The notes under the pieces are model-generated. The model was not told the origin of the DNA, ran no database searches, and saw only the letters and a program-made list of their open reading frames with translations. DNA of 64,000 nucleotides, taken from the NCBI GenBank assembly GCA_019055375.1, contig JAHQIW010002164.1, positions 186,001-250,000 on the forward strand, read 5' to 3'. Positions 23,401-38,400 of this stretch are shown here, in pieces. The first letter of the stretch is position 1, and the number at the start of each line of letters is the position of its first letter. This stretch comes from Parelaphostrongylus tenuis (Eukaryota; Nematoda; Chromadorea; Rhabditida; Metastrongylidae). Position numbers and translations under genes: made by a program.

Positions 23401-26400
23401 GACATTTGTGAGAAGCAACGTTAGTCCTTGCGTCCTAATTTTTTCAAGTTTTCACCTGCTACTTTGTGAAGCATCCAACAGCACTCGACTCTGAAAACGA
23501 GTTTTATGCCTGAGGACTCCACCGCCGCTCTCATCATTACGTTGCTTCCTGATTTTCGTGCGTAAGTCAAAGAAATCAGGACACACTGAATGATAGGAGG
23601 GATTTTTGGACAAGAAAGGTGTCCAGTTTATCATCGGCACCGATCAGTTACCTTCTCTTCTATATACCATCGATGGCTCTTTATCTGAATAACCCTCAAT
23701 TCCAGAGAACAGCGTTGGACAAAAGGCATTTCTGTCAACAAAGATGGAGACTTGTAGTATTTATAGCCACGATGATCCACATTGTAGTGAAAATTGTTGG
23801 AGTAACGCCAATGTGCAAGACAAGACGCCGCTGTTTCGCTTCCATGGACGAGAATGCGCACAAGAGAGGAGCGAACATCAAATTACCAAGTTTCACAAAA
23901 CTGTGGACAAAAATACACTGCTGTTCATCTTTGTGAAGTCGATTTAATTCACTCTGCAACACTTGACTGCGACATGTAACAGTGAACATTAGATGTGTTC
24001 CACTTTACAATTTCACTCGAGTCACTTGATAAAAGAAACATTGCGTAGTGAAAAGTGACAGAGGGTTTGCATTCAGTTTATAAATGAATAAAACGGAACG
24101 ATGAAGGTAGAATATTATATATTCTCGTATCAAAAGACTTTCTACTTTCTATGTGAACCCTCTTTACATCTGCTGGGCGGATCCTAGCACTACTTCCACT
24201 CGACTCGTTTCCTCACATTCATCAACCACCAACGTTTTCGGTCTTTTTGGCTGTGATGTTGGAGGTGTTGCTTTGTTATAAATGTTGTTGAACGCCAGTT
24301 GAGTCAGTTCTCCATGGATTCTTAAAATTATCTATGCCAAAGCGTTCACAAGTACTTTGAAGAGGGTGAGCCGAACGCGGACAGATTTCAAATCAATTTT
24401 CCCTTTCCTAAGCAATAAAACGTTTGACTGGCCCTGGGCGGTGTTGAGCCACAACCTTGCTCGTAATGAACAAGCATCACAGTCATCGAGCATTCCCCAA
24501 AACCTTCACTTTTTAAGAGGTATGTGCTGAAAATAGACAAGTTCCCTACAATTTTGCATTGAAGCTTTCAGTATGTTAAATGAAAATGCAATAAACTATT
24601 TTTAGTAGAAAAACTTTTTTCTTTTAAAGTCTATTTTCTGAAAGCAGAAATCACAGGGAAAACTTTTGAATTACTATTTAACGCTCTTTGTGGTCTAAAA
24701 CTCACGATTGCAACTATCACCGAGGCCATAAATCGGCGCGCTTCATATTGTACCATCTTCCAGTTCAAATTGAAGTCAATAGATGACCACGTTGGTGCAG
24801 CCCAAACATCATTTAATTGCCAGTATAAAGCACACATAGTGTTCCCCCTTCCGAAGGACACCAGTCGATTACGGTACCTAGGCATATGATACCAAATCTG
24901 TGGTACACATGAAAATAAAAAATTAAGTGCAAAATATTCAGTACCTTCTATAATGCTCAGTCTGCACTTTATATGCTATAGCTTGATGAACTTGTGAAAA
25001 ATAAGCAAATCGATCAATGAATGAAGGTGAATTAAGGTACTCGCACTGATATAAATCGACCGACTCAGGACATTGAATCGGTATCTGGAAAAATGTGGGA
25101 TATCCCTGTCACAAAATCGTGACAGAAGTACGTTTTGCTCAGCGAATAATACAACCATTTATGTAAGTGCCAAAAATATCACACTTATAGTGTATTCAAA
25201 AGAACTACCTAACAAGATACCGGTAAATCAAAACTTTATACTGAAACCATCTTTAGCTCAAAGAACCCGAACTTTATCTATTCGAAAATATATCACGAAT
25301 GCAAGCGAGATTTTTTCGTACCGGGAAATGACTGAACACCATAAATATATTGCTGAGTAGACCATTTGGGTGGTGTTGCCGATTCATGAGCTGCTGTGAT
25401 CTGTAGGACCACTCGGAGACGTTGATATAGCTCAACGTTGTGCTCCTATAAAGTACAATTTGGTCAAACAATAAAAAACTTACATTACTCAAACCTGAAT
25501 GAACAGTTTTAATGCCGCAGTTTTCTCCCGATTCTGTTAAGTTCTACGTGAATCAGGAGTAATTCAAGACTGTGCTTGAGCTGAATGCGGAAGGCCGTAT
25601 CGCAACTTAGTTGATATTCATAATTTTCTCAAAATGCTATCAATAAAACAACAATATTTTTGTGCAAATGAGAGATGGAAACTAGGCACAAGAGATTGCA
25701 CTAGCGCTACCACTTGTGTAATTGAGAAAGTTGAAGAAGAAGGTGGGAAAATAAGTGGGAATAAATCAGCACAAACGCCACTCAGAAACTTTTTCCAACT
25801 TCTTAGGAAAGAGTCTAAGTGTCACTGAAGAAAGAAAGAGTAGAGCTGAAACGAGAATAGAAAGAAACTACGTACGCAAATGGAAGGCTCTGTACACCAA
25901 ACTCAGTGGCACATCGTGGTATCATATATGAACTGTCATTCCACAGGTTAACGGATTCATCATAAAAGTGTATATCCCCAAAGCGTGAATCCCCTGGATT
26001 TGAAGAAACACCTCCTTCTCTGAAAATTCTTACTGGTGTTCATCAGCAGTTATGTATAAAACAAGGTAAAGGTGCCTTGATGAAGAAAACATTCATTAGG
26101 GAAAAAAATTTAACTCTTCTGTCCGTACTCCGTTGCTGGGACTCGACATCAGAAATGGACGCGATGGATCGGCTGCTTGAACAAGAGGTTTAATGACCTC
26201 ACTGTAAAGATACACGTAGTCTTTCACCTGCTCATCTTCTGTAATATGCACATTAATAGTCAATAGCAGACAAGGATCAAAAATAGCTGCTGCAAAAAAG
26301 TTCAACTTTCATTGACCTTGATTTGATTATCGAAAAATGTCTTACAAACTATTTCAAACGAAAACCTGGGCCAGGCTGGTACTTCTCCTTTCTTTAAGAC

Positions 26401-29400
26401 TTTGAAGGGAGAAATACCAACCTCGCATAAGTTTTGTTTGCAAAAGGTCAATCTGTAAAATCAGCATACATTTTACGTATGTTCTAGTAAGCGATTTAGA
26501 GTCGACCTTTTGAAATGGATCCAAATTTGCGAGTTCAGTGTTAAAATGTAGGAAAATATTGTCAAAAAATGTAGAGGCTTCATACCGGCATAGTTCGCAA
26601 CAGTGAACCACTTTGACCGTATTGCAACCGCGTTCTCGTTATTTCCAGCCCACAGCAACACAGATGAATGGCGTTTGATTCGCCATATCTGGAAGCGCCG
26701 AGAACTTTATCCTTTATTCTTTTTGTAAGTAGTTGTAAGGTGGCTTATGCTGATTTAACAAAGACGTATCACAAACCACTGAGTGTAATGGCTGTTTAAA
26801 CCCTTTCGGGACAACAAATGTTGTTTTTGAAATGGCTTTCCAAAACAATTGCTTAAAACTTCCTCAGCTCTTTCTAGGCAGTTTTCTAAATTAAATTGTC
26901 CCATAAATTTGTTCCACATTTCGACGCTTTTGCTGCATCAGGTGTTGATTTGTTGAAGGAATATTTTAACCAACAATAAATCAATATTATGACTACTGAT
27001 GCGCAGCCAATTGTTGGGTAAAGTCTAAATGCTTTCCTCCAAAGAGAATGAGACTGGTGATTAACGCATCGGGTAGGTTATATTTGACTCATTATAGCCT
27101 TTGAAATTTTCCTCTCGCAGACACTGCTTCAGGGCGCTGAAGAGTTAATAATGCGATGGTGTAATATCAGGGCTATGCGGGTGGGTGGTTGTGGTACCGT
27201 GGCCTAGGCCAACTTGTCGAAAGTTTGGCGAGTTGACTTTGCAATGTGAGGTGGTTGGCCAGTGCAAGAAGGTGTCCATCAAGATATCACCTTGCTGTGG
27301 CCCATTTCATTTTGACGGCAGGTAATGGTGCTACTCTCCGTATACAAGTGTCCGTCCAAGCTGCTATAGCATTCTTCAACAAACCACAACATTGGCGATA
27401 GCCCGATTTGGAACAGAAAAGCAGTCAAACAAAGCAGTAGTGCGATAGAAGTTGTGGGGCAACTCAAAACAAAGCTTTAAACCTCGGGCGAGAAGTAAAT
27501 TTGCGTTTTATGCTTTCTGGAGCGTGCAAAGTTTTGCATGCCAACAACACTGACTATATTGTTTCAATATCAACCTTTGCTACAAAGCGGTCATAATGAA
27601 ACTTGGTCATTTAGTGCATCAATACTAATTTCAATGCGATGATCAGTAACACGGCGTGATTGGTTCGTCTTGAACGTCACAAACAACATGCCTGCTGATT
27701 TACTTCACTTCTGACATTCTCAGTGAACTCGTTATCAGTCGGATATAGAGCACATGCAAACATTAAATCCTGAAATGTTTGAGAGGTTTGGTATGTTTTC
27801 AAACTCATGTATATCTAGATAGCTAAAAAACAGAAAGTACTCTTGAGAAGCTCGTTGAGGGCAGTGGAGTAGAAGCTTACTTGCCATAACAGAATCCCTT
27901 TGCTATCTGCATAATTATAAAACTCGTCTGACTCGTAAATGCCGCCACCCCATACTCGTATTGTATTCATGCCTAGGATTACATTCATAAAGAAGAAATC
28001 AACGAAGTCGTGAAAACGTGTGAGTGGTGAAACTTTGAGAAAACAAGTCGACGGACATATGGACACCCAAAAGCATCAACATCAAAATAATTAGTTTGTA
28101 AGCGTGAGTATTTGTAAAACTTCCTATCTGCGGTATGTTTCACGCTATAAGTTATAACATTTCTACATAATATGAACTTCAGATTCCTACTAGGCCGAGA
28201 AAAACGTTCACTAATACCCGTTGAAAATTCAAAGTTCATGCATCAATTTAAATGAAAGCAACAACAATTATTCTTCAAACCAAAGACCATCGTTAGTCAC
28301 GATCTTGTGTCAACAATCTGCCAGCCAGCGGATCTGCTCGAAATCGTTATTACTCGCTTTGAAATAACGAAACTCCTGACATGCCTCTCAACGTGATCAA
28401 ATGTTTGAATCGGCGCCCACGCAGGAAATGTTCCATTGAGCGGAACTGTACCATAATCGCATGGCGCAGCATCTGAACTGTATGGCTGTGTGCGGCAAGT
28501 CCTCGACTACCTCCATTTCATCAAACCTTTTCTTAGTCATCTTTGCGGTTGAGGTTTGGCACTGTCTATCCGATACAGTGCGCACTTTCGACGAATCAAT
28601 GACGGGTACTATTTTTATTCGGTATGTATTCCTGAGAAGGAGGGGGCATATTTCTGAGATGTTCTCATGAATTTACATTAACCGATATTGTGTGAAACAA
28701 ATATCAAATTTGAATTTTCACAGGTGTTAAGAATTTTTCGCTCTATTTAGTATAGTGATTTTACCTGTCTCTGCAGCAGAGTCAAGCAAGAATCTCACAC
28801 GCCTCGTGTTATTGACTGCAAGAAACATCGAAACAGGAATCCAGTTCGATCCTAAATGAGTCGTCACTCGTGCCGTATAGAATGTTTCAACAGAACCAAG
28901 TAAGTATAAACTACCTTTGAGGAATATGGGACGATCGTTGATCTTTACATAGAAGTGTCTACCTTTCGGAGGATGTCTCAGATCGACGTAGTTCTGAACA
29001 AGTTCGACATGACGGAATCCGATGTGACGAGTAACTTCTAAATGGGAATGAGGAGAAAACAATGATTTGTGTGCAATGTGGTAGCAAATAAGATATACAC
29101 ACCATTTTCGCCATTCTTTACTGTGATGTTGTACAACTTCTGACTACCCTCGCCATTTGGCCACCACAACTTTATTTTCTCTTTGGCTATTTTCACTTCG
29201 AATTTCAACGTCATTGGCTTGCCTTCTCCGGTAATATGATAAGTTTCGTACTGATCCACGTCGAATTCCACAATAATCACTCTCAAGACGGCTGTTACCA
29301 GTTTAGTCTCGGTAAAGACTCGTACTTCCCCATGAATTAACCATGAGTCTGAAGTGTCTTGGGTGTTTCATAACGATAGTAAACAGCTTTATCACAAAAG

Positions 29401-32400
29401 ACTATCAAAGTAGCAAAAATATGAAAATATTATGATAAAAACCATGTGTTCGTTCAGTAATCCATGAAAGATCGTCCACGAAAACGTGGTCAAATGCAAC
29501 AATATCAATGGGCTTCCAAACCCCCATTGTTGGAATCGCTGGGCCCCAATCCCAACTGAAGCTATATTGAGCTTTCCTAAAACATAAATAGAGTCTTGAA
29601 GAATTTACGCGAAACAATGAAGAAATAACTCAGACTCCTACAATTACAGTGTTTCAATTTAGACTCAATTTCTCTTTTTGTCTTTGATAGAGAATCAAAA
29701 TAATAAGTAATAAAACGAGACCTTATAAAATTTTGATGACATTCACCATGATATAAAGAAGGTGGGCAAGTGGGTGGAACTATATGCTGGCGAGATTTCT
29801 GAAAGAAACAGCGTAGGTATTAAGGATGCAAAACGAGCATGCACCCATAGCCATTTGATCAAGAGTGTTAATGCAGAAAAGTAGCTAGTAACTCTCATCT
29901 ACCAATGCCTAGAAGGAAGTGTTCAACAACTGATTACGATAAAAAGACCTAATAATATCCTATGTAGAGATAAGTACAAAAGACAGTGTAATGCTCACAC
30001 GATATTGATCCGATTTTTCTTTGGCGTACAAAACTGGTGAGATGAGTCGAACCTCAATCTTGTTTTCTTCGCTTAACATTCCACTCAAATCCACGAAATA
30101 CTCCACAAATTGATTGTTTGTAGTTATCAAAACTTTACGGTTGAGAACCACCGAAGACACGGTATCAACACCTTTTATTCTTAGTACGAAGACTTGAAAC
30201 TGAAAAGAAAAGGTGCTCCTTAATTTCCTCTTGATAAGCCAAAACGTAAGGTAAATTTATTTTAACAGCTGACGTTGGAAAGAGAATAACACTTCAGTAC
30301 AGCAAATTGCACAGTGAATGCTGCCGCCCATCATTTCTTAATTAAAAATTCACTTTCTGTACGTCCCATAGAATTCATGGTATGCCACTAATGATCTGCG
30401 TGCAGTGATCCATCACTATTTAACCACTTGACGATCATATGTACCGTTTTCGGTAAACAGCGTGCGCCGTACTCGCGGCAACCGCGGCGAACAGGCGGCG
30501 AGTAGCATCAACGCTCTTTTATAAAGATAGAAATTAATTTATTCATCTGAGGCTCTAAGAAAACATGCCGGAAATCAATCTATGTTTAAACAAAAGAGCC
30601 ACTTTTTTCTGAAAGGAAACTTACTTCCAGTCGTTAGAGAACATTTGCCTCCTTCTTCTTGATCTATATTTTTGTACTCATTTGATGACATGAAAATTGT
30701 CGATCCTCAACCTTAGCTTAGATTTTTGCGAAGCTTTCATATTACATTCTACTTATGAAAAACAGACAAGATTTTGCTCTCAAAGTGTGTTGATCCACTT
30801 CCACAACTGACTTTTTCGTATTATATACAAGAATTTTGATTGAGTAAAATTTCTCGCTATGAAAAAGTAGACTGTCATTAGATGGGCTTTTATAAACGTA
30901 TTTTTATGAGAAAGAATACTCTCTGTTGTCTTGAATGTCTACGCTTTTCATCAAGATTTGCAAAGATGCGGTCGCACTTATGTGAAAAGTGCTAGTTTCT
31001 AGAAAGAGCTTTTTCACCGACCAAATGAGTAATCATTCTCTAGCTTGAGAACTGGAAATTTTAGCAATAAGTTTGGTTTGTGAGAGTACAAAAAAGATAG
31101 CTAAAAAGAGAATTACGTTTGGCTTTCGGAGTAAGCTAAGAGTAAAACCGACTGTCTATAAACCTCGGCATAGTTCGAATAAATGAGTATTTCTTCTATT
31201 TAGCCGTTCCGAGGTGGTATTGATATTATCTATTGAATATTAGCGAAGCATACAACAATTCAGTTTGTAATGCAGCTTGAATATACAATATTCGAGGTGG
31301 CTAACGTTTCGGCTGGTCGCCCTCGTCAGAGCCTGGAAAGATCACATTGATCCGCAATCCACTGAGCCAAAACCTCCATAACCCTAGCACAAAACGTTAG
31401 AAATGAGTTTTGAATCGCATAGTAAGAATCTTCATTTCAAAACGCTCACCGTTTTGATGTTTGGGTCTACCAGTTATCAATTGAATACCAGCCGCTTAAG
31501 GTCAGTGCATCAGTGGGCTGTGCCTAACTCGGACCGAAAAAATCATCCTAAGGTATGGTTCGAGGTCACGCGTGATTACGAGGCGCTCCTCTTTTCGGTC
31601 ATTTTCGGGCCTTTGCTATGTATCCAAAAGGCTTCTAAGGTTTTACGCGCAGAAGTTCATGATTACTGTGCGAGGATCGTGAATTTGACGCCGAACATTA
31701 CTCCTGCATGTTTTCGGTCCCTATGCGTGCCTAGTGGAGTTTTTGGATCAGAGTTGCGCAACCCAACTAGGTGCTCTTTTACACGGAGGAATAGTGGCCT
31801 ACCCTTTTCGCCAATGTACTCATTTCCGCTTGCCTCGCAAGAGATTAGGTAAATTGTATCCGATCTCATGCAATCGCCGTCTCTGCCGTTTGGGCAAACT
31901 TTGCAGTCATTGGCTTGGCAGAGACGATCATACAGTCGGTTGCGGACTAATTGGCGTTTCAGTGCTTTTTGTGGTATCTCGACTACTGCTACCGAATTAA
32001 CTAAACCTGCTCTTTTGAGCGGCGTTTAATGGCTGCACTCACTTCGTTGGAAATAAAAGGCAGGATGAATGGAACTTTATCCTCGCTAGACCTTTCGCGT
32101 AGGGGCGCCGAATTTCCTCTAAATTCAACCCGAGAAGCTCCTATCGTATTGTCACAAGTAGAGATGGCTAATTTTCAGACCATTCTTAAGAATTCTACCC
32201 TGTGTTCTTTTCCTGTGCGCACATTTGTCGCTGTTCGGAACATGTTCTCTAGAAGCGCGTGTCTTATGTGTGAATGATAAGCTGATAGGTAATGAACCAT
32301 GATGTTTCTGTTGCTTGATTTTCCGTACCATTTTGTATTGTAAGAGTTTTTGGACAGGTTGACTTGGAGCTCTTGGGAGCCATTTTGTTTTCGCTTTCCC

Positions 32401-35400
32401 ACGAGTAAACTTTATGTACTCTGACTGACTGTTCAGCAACTCAAAGCATTTGTCCATCTACTCTTGGGTTGGGCAGACGACAAAGCAGTCATCTATGTAC
32501 TTAAACGAACAGCAAAACGTAGGGGCAACACCGACACCACCTTTTCCGCGAGCGTTCTTTAGACAGCAAGATCCCAATAACAAAGTCGGTATCAATTTTC
32601 GCATATTTTCAAACGAAGCTCTCAGAATCCTTAACCACTACCGCGAGAAAATGTTTAGTTCTAACCTAACATCAGCGCAGAAAAGCGGTATGCGACAGAT
32701 ACCGGAGCTAATAAGTTCCAAAACAATTAGACTATCAGTTAGTGACAAGGGAGAGGAGTTTGTAATAATTCCCAATCGGTTGGATATTGCGATAGTGAAA
32801 AACCACCTTGAAGACACTACACTTTGTCGCCCATCATCTGATAAGGAATTCCAAAAACGGTACGAAAATCAAACCAACAATGGGTAAAAATAGAGAGTTC
32901 GAGTGGTTTAAAGCCTTGCGTTATCTCTCAATTAAAACTTAGTCCGCCATCATGTCAAGTCTTATACTTATTAAAACTCATAAGTTGGTATGCACTGATG
33001 ATCTTTTGTCTATTCATCCATTAAATTTCAAAGCTAGACCCATCATCACTATCACTATGATCACTATCAATATAATCACTAATGTCACTATCACTATGGC
33101 CATCATCACTACCACTACTGTCAGTATCATCATTATCACTATCAGTGTCATCACTATTAGTTGCACCACCATCTCTATTAACACTATCAGTATCATCACT
33201 ATCACTATCACCACTACCAGTATCATCACTATTAGTAACATCGCTATCATTATCATCATTATCAGTATCATCACTATCACTACCATCACTATCAGTATCA
33301 TCATTTATATTTTTCTCTAAGCCAAACACGAGGTGTTGCAATGAACTTTATTTGACAGCTGACGTTTCAGCAGTTCGCCTTCTTCAGAGCCTGGAAAGGT
33401 CAAATTGTCCGCAATCCAATAAGCCAAACACCTCCAACAGTCCCTTAAAAAAATCACCAGACCTAGATTCCAATCGCATCAAGCACAAAATCAGCTCTCA
33501 ACATACTCACCGCTTTTATATGCGTTCCATTGAATGATCCAAGTGGAGATCACCGGAAGGACATCACATAGGCTCGTAATGCACTTAACCCTCAAAATAA
33601 CAGTCTTATATACTGACTCAAATCACGAGTGATAACTAGGCATTTCTCCCTGCAGTTCATAGTTGGATTGGTGGCATTAATCCAAAGTGCTTCAAGAATT
33701 TTTCGCGCTGATGTTTTTTGTTCCCGCGCAAGGATGGTGACTTCGATCTCAAAATCAACTCCGTCGTGTTTCTGTTCTCTATGCGTCCCTAGCGGGGTAT
33801 TCCTCCTAATAAGGCGTTTGTCAGCTAGGTGTTCTTCTATGCGGGCATAGAGCGGCCTACCCGTTTCGCCAACATATTTATCACTACACGCTTTGCAAGA
33901 GATTAGGTAGACTGTACCTACGCTCATGAAATCACCGTCTCTGCCGCAGGACCTATTATACAATCTTTCATTATACAGAGACGGTCATATAAGCGGTTGC
34001 GAACTAGTTGGCGTTTTAGAGTATTCGGTGGTATTTCAATATAAGCCACCGATTGCTCTAAACCCGCCTTTTAACAGCGTTTTATAGCTGTACTAATCTC
34101 ATTTGAAAAGAACGGGAGGATGAGCGGGAATTTTCCTTTTATTCGAGCTTTCTTTCCGTGGCGCACTATTTCTTCTAAACTTAAGCCGAGGGGCTACAAA
34201 TTCGTATCCATTAGAAGTGGCTATTCCCCGAGCCAATTTTACGGATTCTACTCTTTGCTACTCCCCAGTACATACGTTAGCTGCTGTTCGAAACATGTAG
34301 TTGAAATAATATTATATTGTGCATTGCATTGAAGCATGCCGAGGTTAATAGACAGTCGGTCTTGGAAATTAGTATCATCACTATTGGTGACATCACTATC
34401 ACTCTCATCACTATCACTATCATCACTATCACATATCAGTATCATCACTATCAGTAACACCACTATCATCATTATCACTATCATCACTATCACTACCACT
34501 ACTAACACTGTGATCACTATCACTGTGATCACTATCACTATGGCCACTATCACTACGTCCAATCACTGCCATCATACCATAATCATGCCAATTACTTTAA
34601 CGATCTTCTAACAAAGAAGGCGTGATTGTTTGGGGCGGGGCCAGTGGGATGGGGCCAGACACGCTTTCAGGGTCTTGGTTCTCAACCGGTTAAAGGGTTA
34701 CACTGTGCACGTGTAACGTGAAAATTTCACTTCACGTACTGCAATGATAGAATATCACTACATGTCCACTGATAGAATCACCAGACATTGTAGCGATTAA
34801 CAGTCGATTGCTCAAGGATGGTATTTTGAAAAATATCTTCATATTTACCTGTCTTCTGAGACCTCGCTCAAATGCATTTGACCTGAAAATGTGTTTTTGA
34901 GCTTTCATACCTACAGATAGATTAGCATGGTTTCCAACCCAATAATATCCCAGTTGCTAAAGCATTTCTAGTCCATCTTAGGGCGCACTCACATGTTTTT
35001 TGGATCGTTATGTAAGCAGCTCGCCGGACAGCGCATACGTGAAGGAGTTCTTGGGCGTTGCCGGCCTTTATACCAAAGTGCCAAATGCCTCTCCCTCGCA
35101 AGACGAAGAGCAATAAACATGCACGGCTTGACTTTTCAACAGCTCATTACTGTTTTGAAAGAGTGCCGGAAGTGGTGAATCTTTAGATTGTCCGCGAAGT
35201 ATTTCGGGATATGTGAGAAGGTTGGCAATGGAACAGGGACTGGTCCCGAATTCTCGTATTGCCTTCATGTCTAGAGTGGAGGCCCCGTAGCTGATCTACA
35301 ACCTTAACTCTACTGTAAATATGTAGGCGATTATTGCGTTATGTGTTCCACTTTCCAATTGATGAGCGACCAAACAGAATACGTAAAAATCACCGGTGGG

Positions 35401-38400
35401 AAATTTAGAAAAAAACTGATTTCTATTTTTGAGCCTCAATCAAATTTACCGAAAATGCTTACATCACCAAGTGGTACCTAGAGCCCAGTAAAAAAATATA
35501 CTGGCTCGCTGTGCTTTTTTTCATCCCAATATCTTCTCCCTCCACGTTCCAAAAGGCTAAGTGTTGTTTCGAACAGCTAATAGTGTGTGTACAGTAAGAG
35601 AGTACAAGTTTAGATTGTTGAAATTGGCTCCACAATTGATCTCTTCCAGTGGTTACGAAATGTGGCTCCAGGGATAGGTTTGGAAGGAATAACATGGTTT
35701 CAAAGGATAATCCAGAGAAGATATGTTTTTTCGGCATGCTTTAAGTTAAACCAAATGCCCCCTAAGCTCGCATGGGGCACAGATACAAAGGGTAACGATT
35801 TTGAAGTAGATGTCACCATCATCGCACAGGATCATAAAACTTCAGAGCATTGGATTCTCGCATCATTTTGGGTAGATTTGATGAATATAAACATTAATCG
35901 CTTAGAGGAGCGCCTCTTTCTCCGCGTGATATGACTATGTCTACAGGAACGTTATTTTGATGTGAGAGGCGCAATGGCAGTCTATATGAATTCTGCATGA
36001 TTAGTATCCACTTGGACAATCTCAGTAGAGAACTCATCAAAAGCGGTAGTAAGTGAAAAAGTTTATTTGCTCTTGATGCAACTGAATTCAAGGTGATTTT
36101 TTCTGCTGAAACAATGGAGGTTTTTGGTTAACCGCGTTGAGAACAACTTGATCTTCCAAGGCCTTAAAACACAAAACCCATTGGAACCTCAGCTGTTAAG
36201 CTGAAGTATGTTTTAACACACGTTAAATGTGCGCGTCGTAGTGGTTAGGGATGCTCTGCAATATACAATCGATCATGGTCATGCCGAATGGTTCGATCCT
36301 GCGTTCAAGGCTCACCAAGCTTTCACTATTCATCCGGGGTCAGTGATTTGGTACCATAGTAGTTTGGGGTGATAGAAGCTCTAACTTGATACATCGGTAA
36401 GCCACCACGAGTCATTGTAAAGGCCAGTTATGCATTCAGTCACCTCAAACGGAGCTGAAATTGAAGACAAATGCATGACTCATCCATTAGAAACTGGTCA
36501 ACGCTGGAAGCTTTAATTCTTTTCTTAAGTAACCTCGTGTTTCGACCTGCAAAGGAAAAATCTGTGATTTGTTGGACGTTGCCGAGATTCATAAGTAGTC
36601 AGCCGGTATTGAAAAGTCTATATTTTTCTGATTTTTCAACACGAAAAACGACTGTGCTTTCAGAAAACAACAGAACATTTCTACTCAAAACTTAAAGATG
36701 GGGCGTTTAGCACTGAATAAACAATTAGACATACGCTATGGATTCGACTTTGTTGTAGAGAACTGGATCTGGATGCATACCTGGTCTTCTTGATGACCTA
36801 GAGACTATGTCAGTGTAACAAATCAATGTTTTATCATTCCTGTAAGTACGGTACCAATTTGGCGATTTTGTACAGATGATGAACTTGGTTGAATCAAGTT
36901 TGTGATAGCCCCCAATGTTAACAATTGATTTATCTTATTTGTTACAGCATTTTTAGTGTGCAGCTTCCAGTAATTCTAGCGTTCATCTTCTTCTCGTGTT
37001 CATCGCTTGAATGAGAATTTTGCTTTTTCTATGAACCTTGTAGAACCGATTGAGCACATCCCATTGCAATCTCGATAATATACAAACTGCGGCGTTCTGT
37101 ATGGAGTTCTTTATTAATTATGAGAGTGTTAAGGGACGATAAGTGGATCTACCGCGCGTCAAGCCGCGCGGGCATCTCTAGCTACTCGGATACAGTGTCC
37201 ATATCTTGAGTGTTCACAATTAGTATCTATAAATGGGGAAACGGAGATTAATGGAAGATAGCAATGAAAAGCAGTACCTTTAACATGTCCTTGGCAATGC
37301 TGAATGTTCTGGTATATGTCCAATTGTCTCTAGACACCCACTTCAGCGTCAAATGATTGTCAGCAAATAATGGATCGGAAATAATGGCTGTACGATGTAG
37401 ATCGGTGTATATATCACCAGGTACGTGACCTTAAGAATATCCTTCAGACTGCTCAGCATGCAGGTTGCCTTAGGATTTTACCACACGTATATCAAGAGAT
37501 GTTATCTGAAGTTAGCCTATTACGACCGATACCGCCTTGTAGTGGATGGAAAAACCAAGCGTGAAGCAGAAGAATTTCTGGCTACTTTGCAAGCTGATAT
37601 CCCGCCCACTTCGACATTATCAAGAAATCATATATTCTTTCTTAATTAACTCTTTTAGTCCTATATGGTATGTATATGTAGTGATGTTGGCAAAGCTCCG
37701 CATCGCGCATCAAGACTTTCCATTGTGCACGCAACAATGGATATGTGGGAAGTTAAATGGTAGTTTTAGGCTTCCAGTAGAGATTATCACTACCAAGTGA
37801 TGGAATACCACAAAAGAGACTCTTCTAAAGGTTTTGTCAAAGAGCGCCCAGTTTCCGAAAAATCTCCTATATTTCAGGAGGAAAACCACACCTTACCAAA
37901 AACGAACATGCTTCCAATGTTATACAATGTTTTTAATAGTTGTTTTTGTTTTCAGTCGATATTTTAGCAGGCGTTCAATAGCTCGAGAAATTTTCGATTT
38001 TGATATTGGGCTTGGTTTGTGAAACAACCTTCACTTCTCAACCTCTCTTAAAATGAATCAACGAATACCTAAGGGAACGCCTTAGCTCGGCTACCTTTAG
38101 GATCCTCCTGGCCACATTCTACGATATTCATAGAGTAGACTAACTCCCCATGCAGCAGCCGAAGTGACTAAGTGAATGTTCAAAGACCATTATGGAGGAT
38201 AAATAGGAGGAAACAAATCGAAGGCAGGAGGTGCCAAGACTTGCGCAATGATCTTGATGACGTGTCGTGTAAATTAAAAAAAAAAGTACACTGAGCATAC
38301 CCATTAATATCGAGTGATGTGCGAAGTTTTTGTCCCCGGAAAGGGTGAAATGCAAGTTCGAGTCCCGTCTGGTGTCAAAATCGCACATCACTCAACATCA

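Larger units (their letters stand above)
31150..34370. mobile_element. Composite Penelope-like element, rearranged
   Basis: The left border has GACTGTCTATAAACCTCGGC and the right border its inverse (CCGAGGTTAATAGACAGTC, ending near 34357). Inside are a minus-strand C-terminal half (reverse transcriptase catalytic box to GIY-YIG, 31560-32580), a plus-strand N-terminal half (32590-33040), a microsatellite, and a second minus-strand GIY-YIG copy (33592-33963) with its own end sequence at 33357. The head-to-head join near 32580 and the extra nuclease copy indicate at least two insertions. Located in intron 2 of gene B. Confidence 0.75.

Noticed and set aside
24660..24710. A 26-bp intron within exon 16 of gene B
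   Set aside because: Too short for splicing; reading straight through keeps the frame and fits the family length.
33021..33341. Long open frames rich in Asp/Ser or Ile/Thr on both strands
   Set aside because: They lie entirely in the ATCACT-type microsatellite; an open frame on both strands follows from the repeat unit. No domain.
34922..35268. Possible minus-strand gene with [13 protein letters not shown] and [12 protein letters not shown]
   Set aside because: Two overlapping short frames, no recognisable family, no splice context; lies within intron 2 of gene B among repeats.
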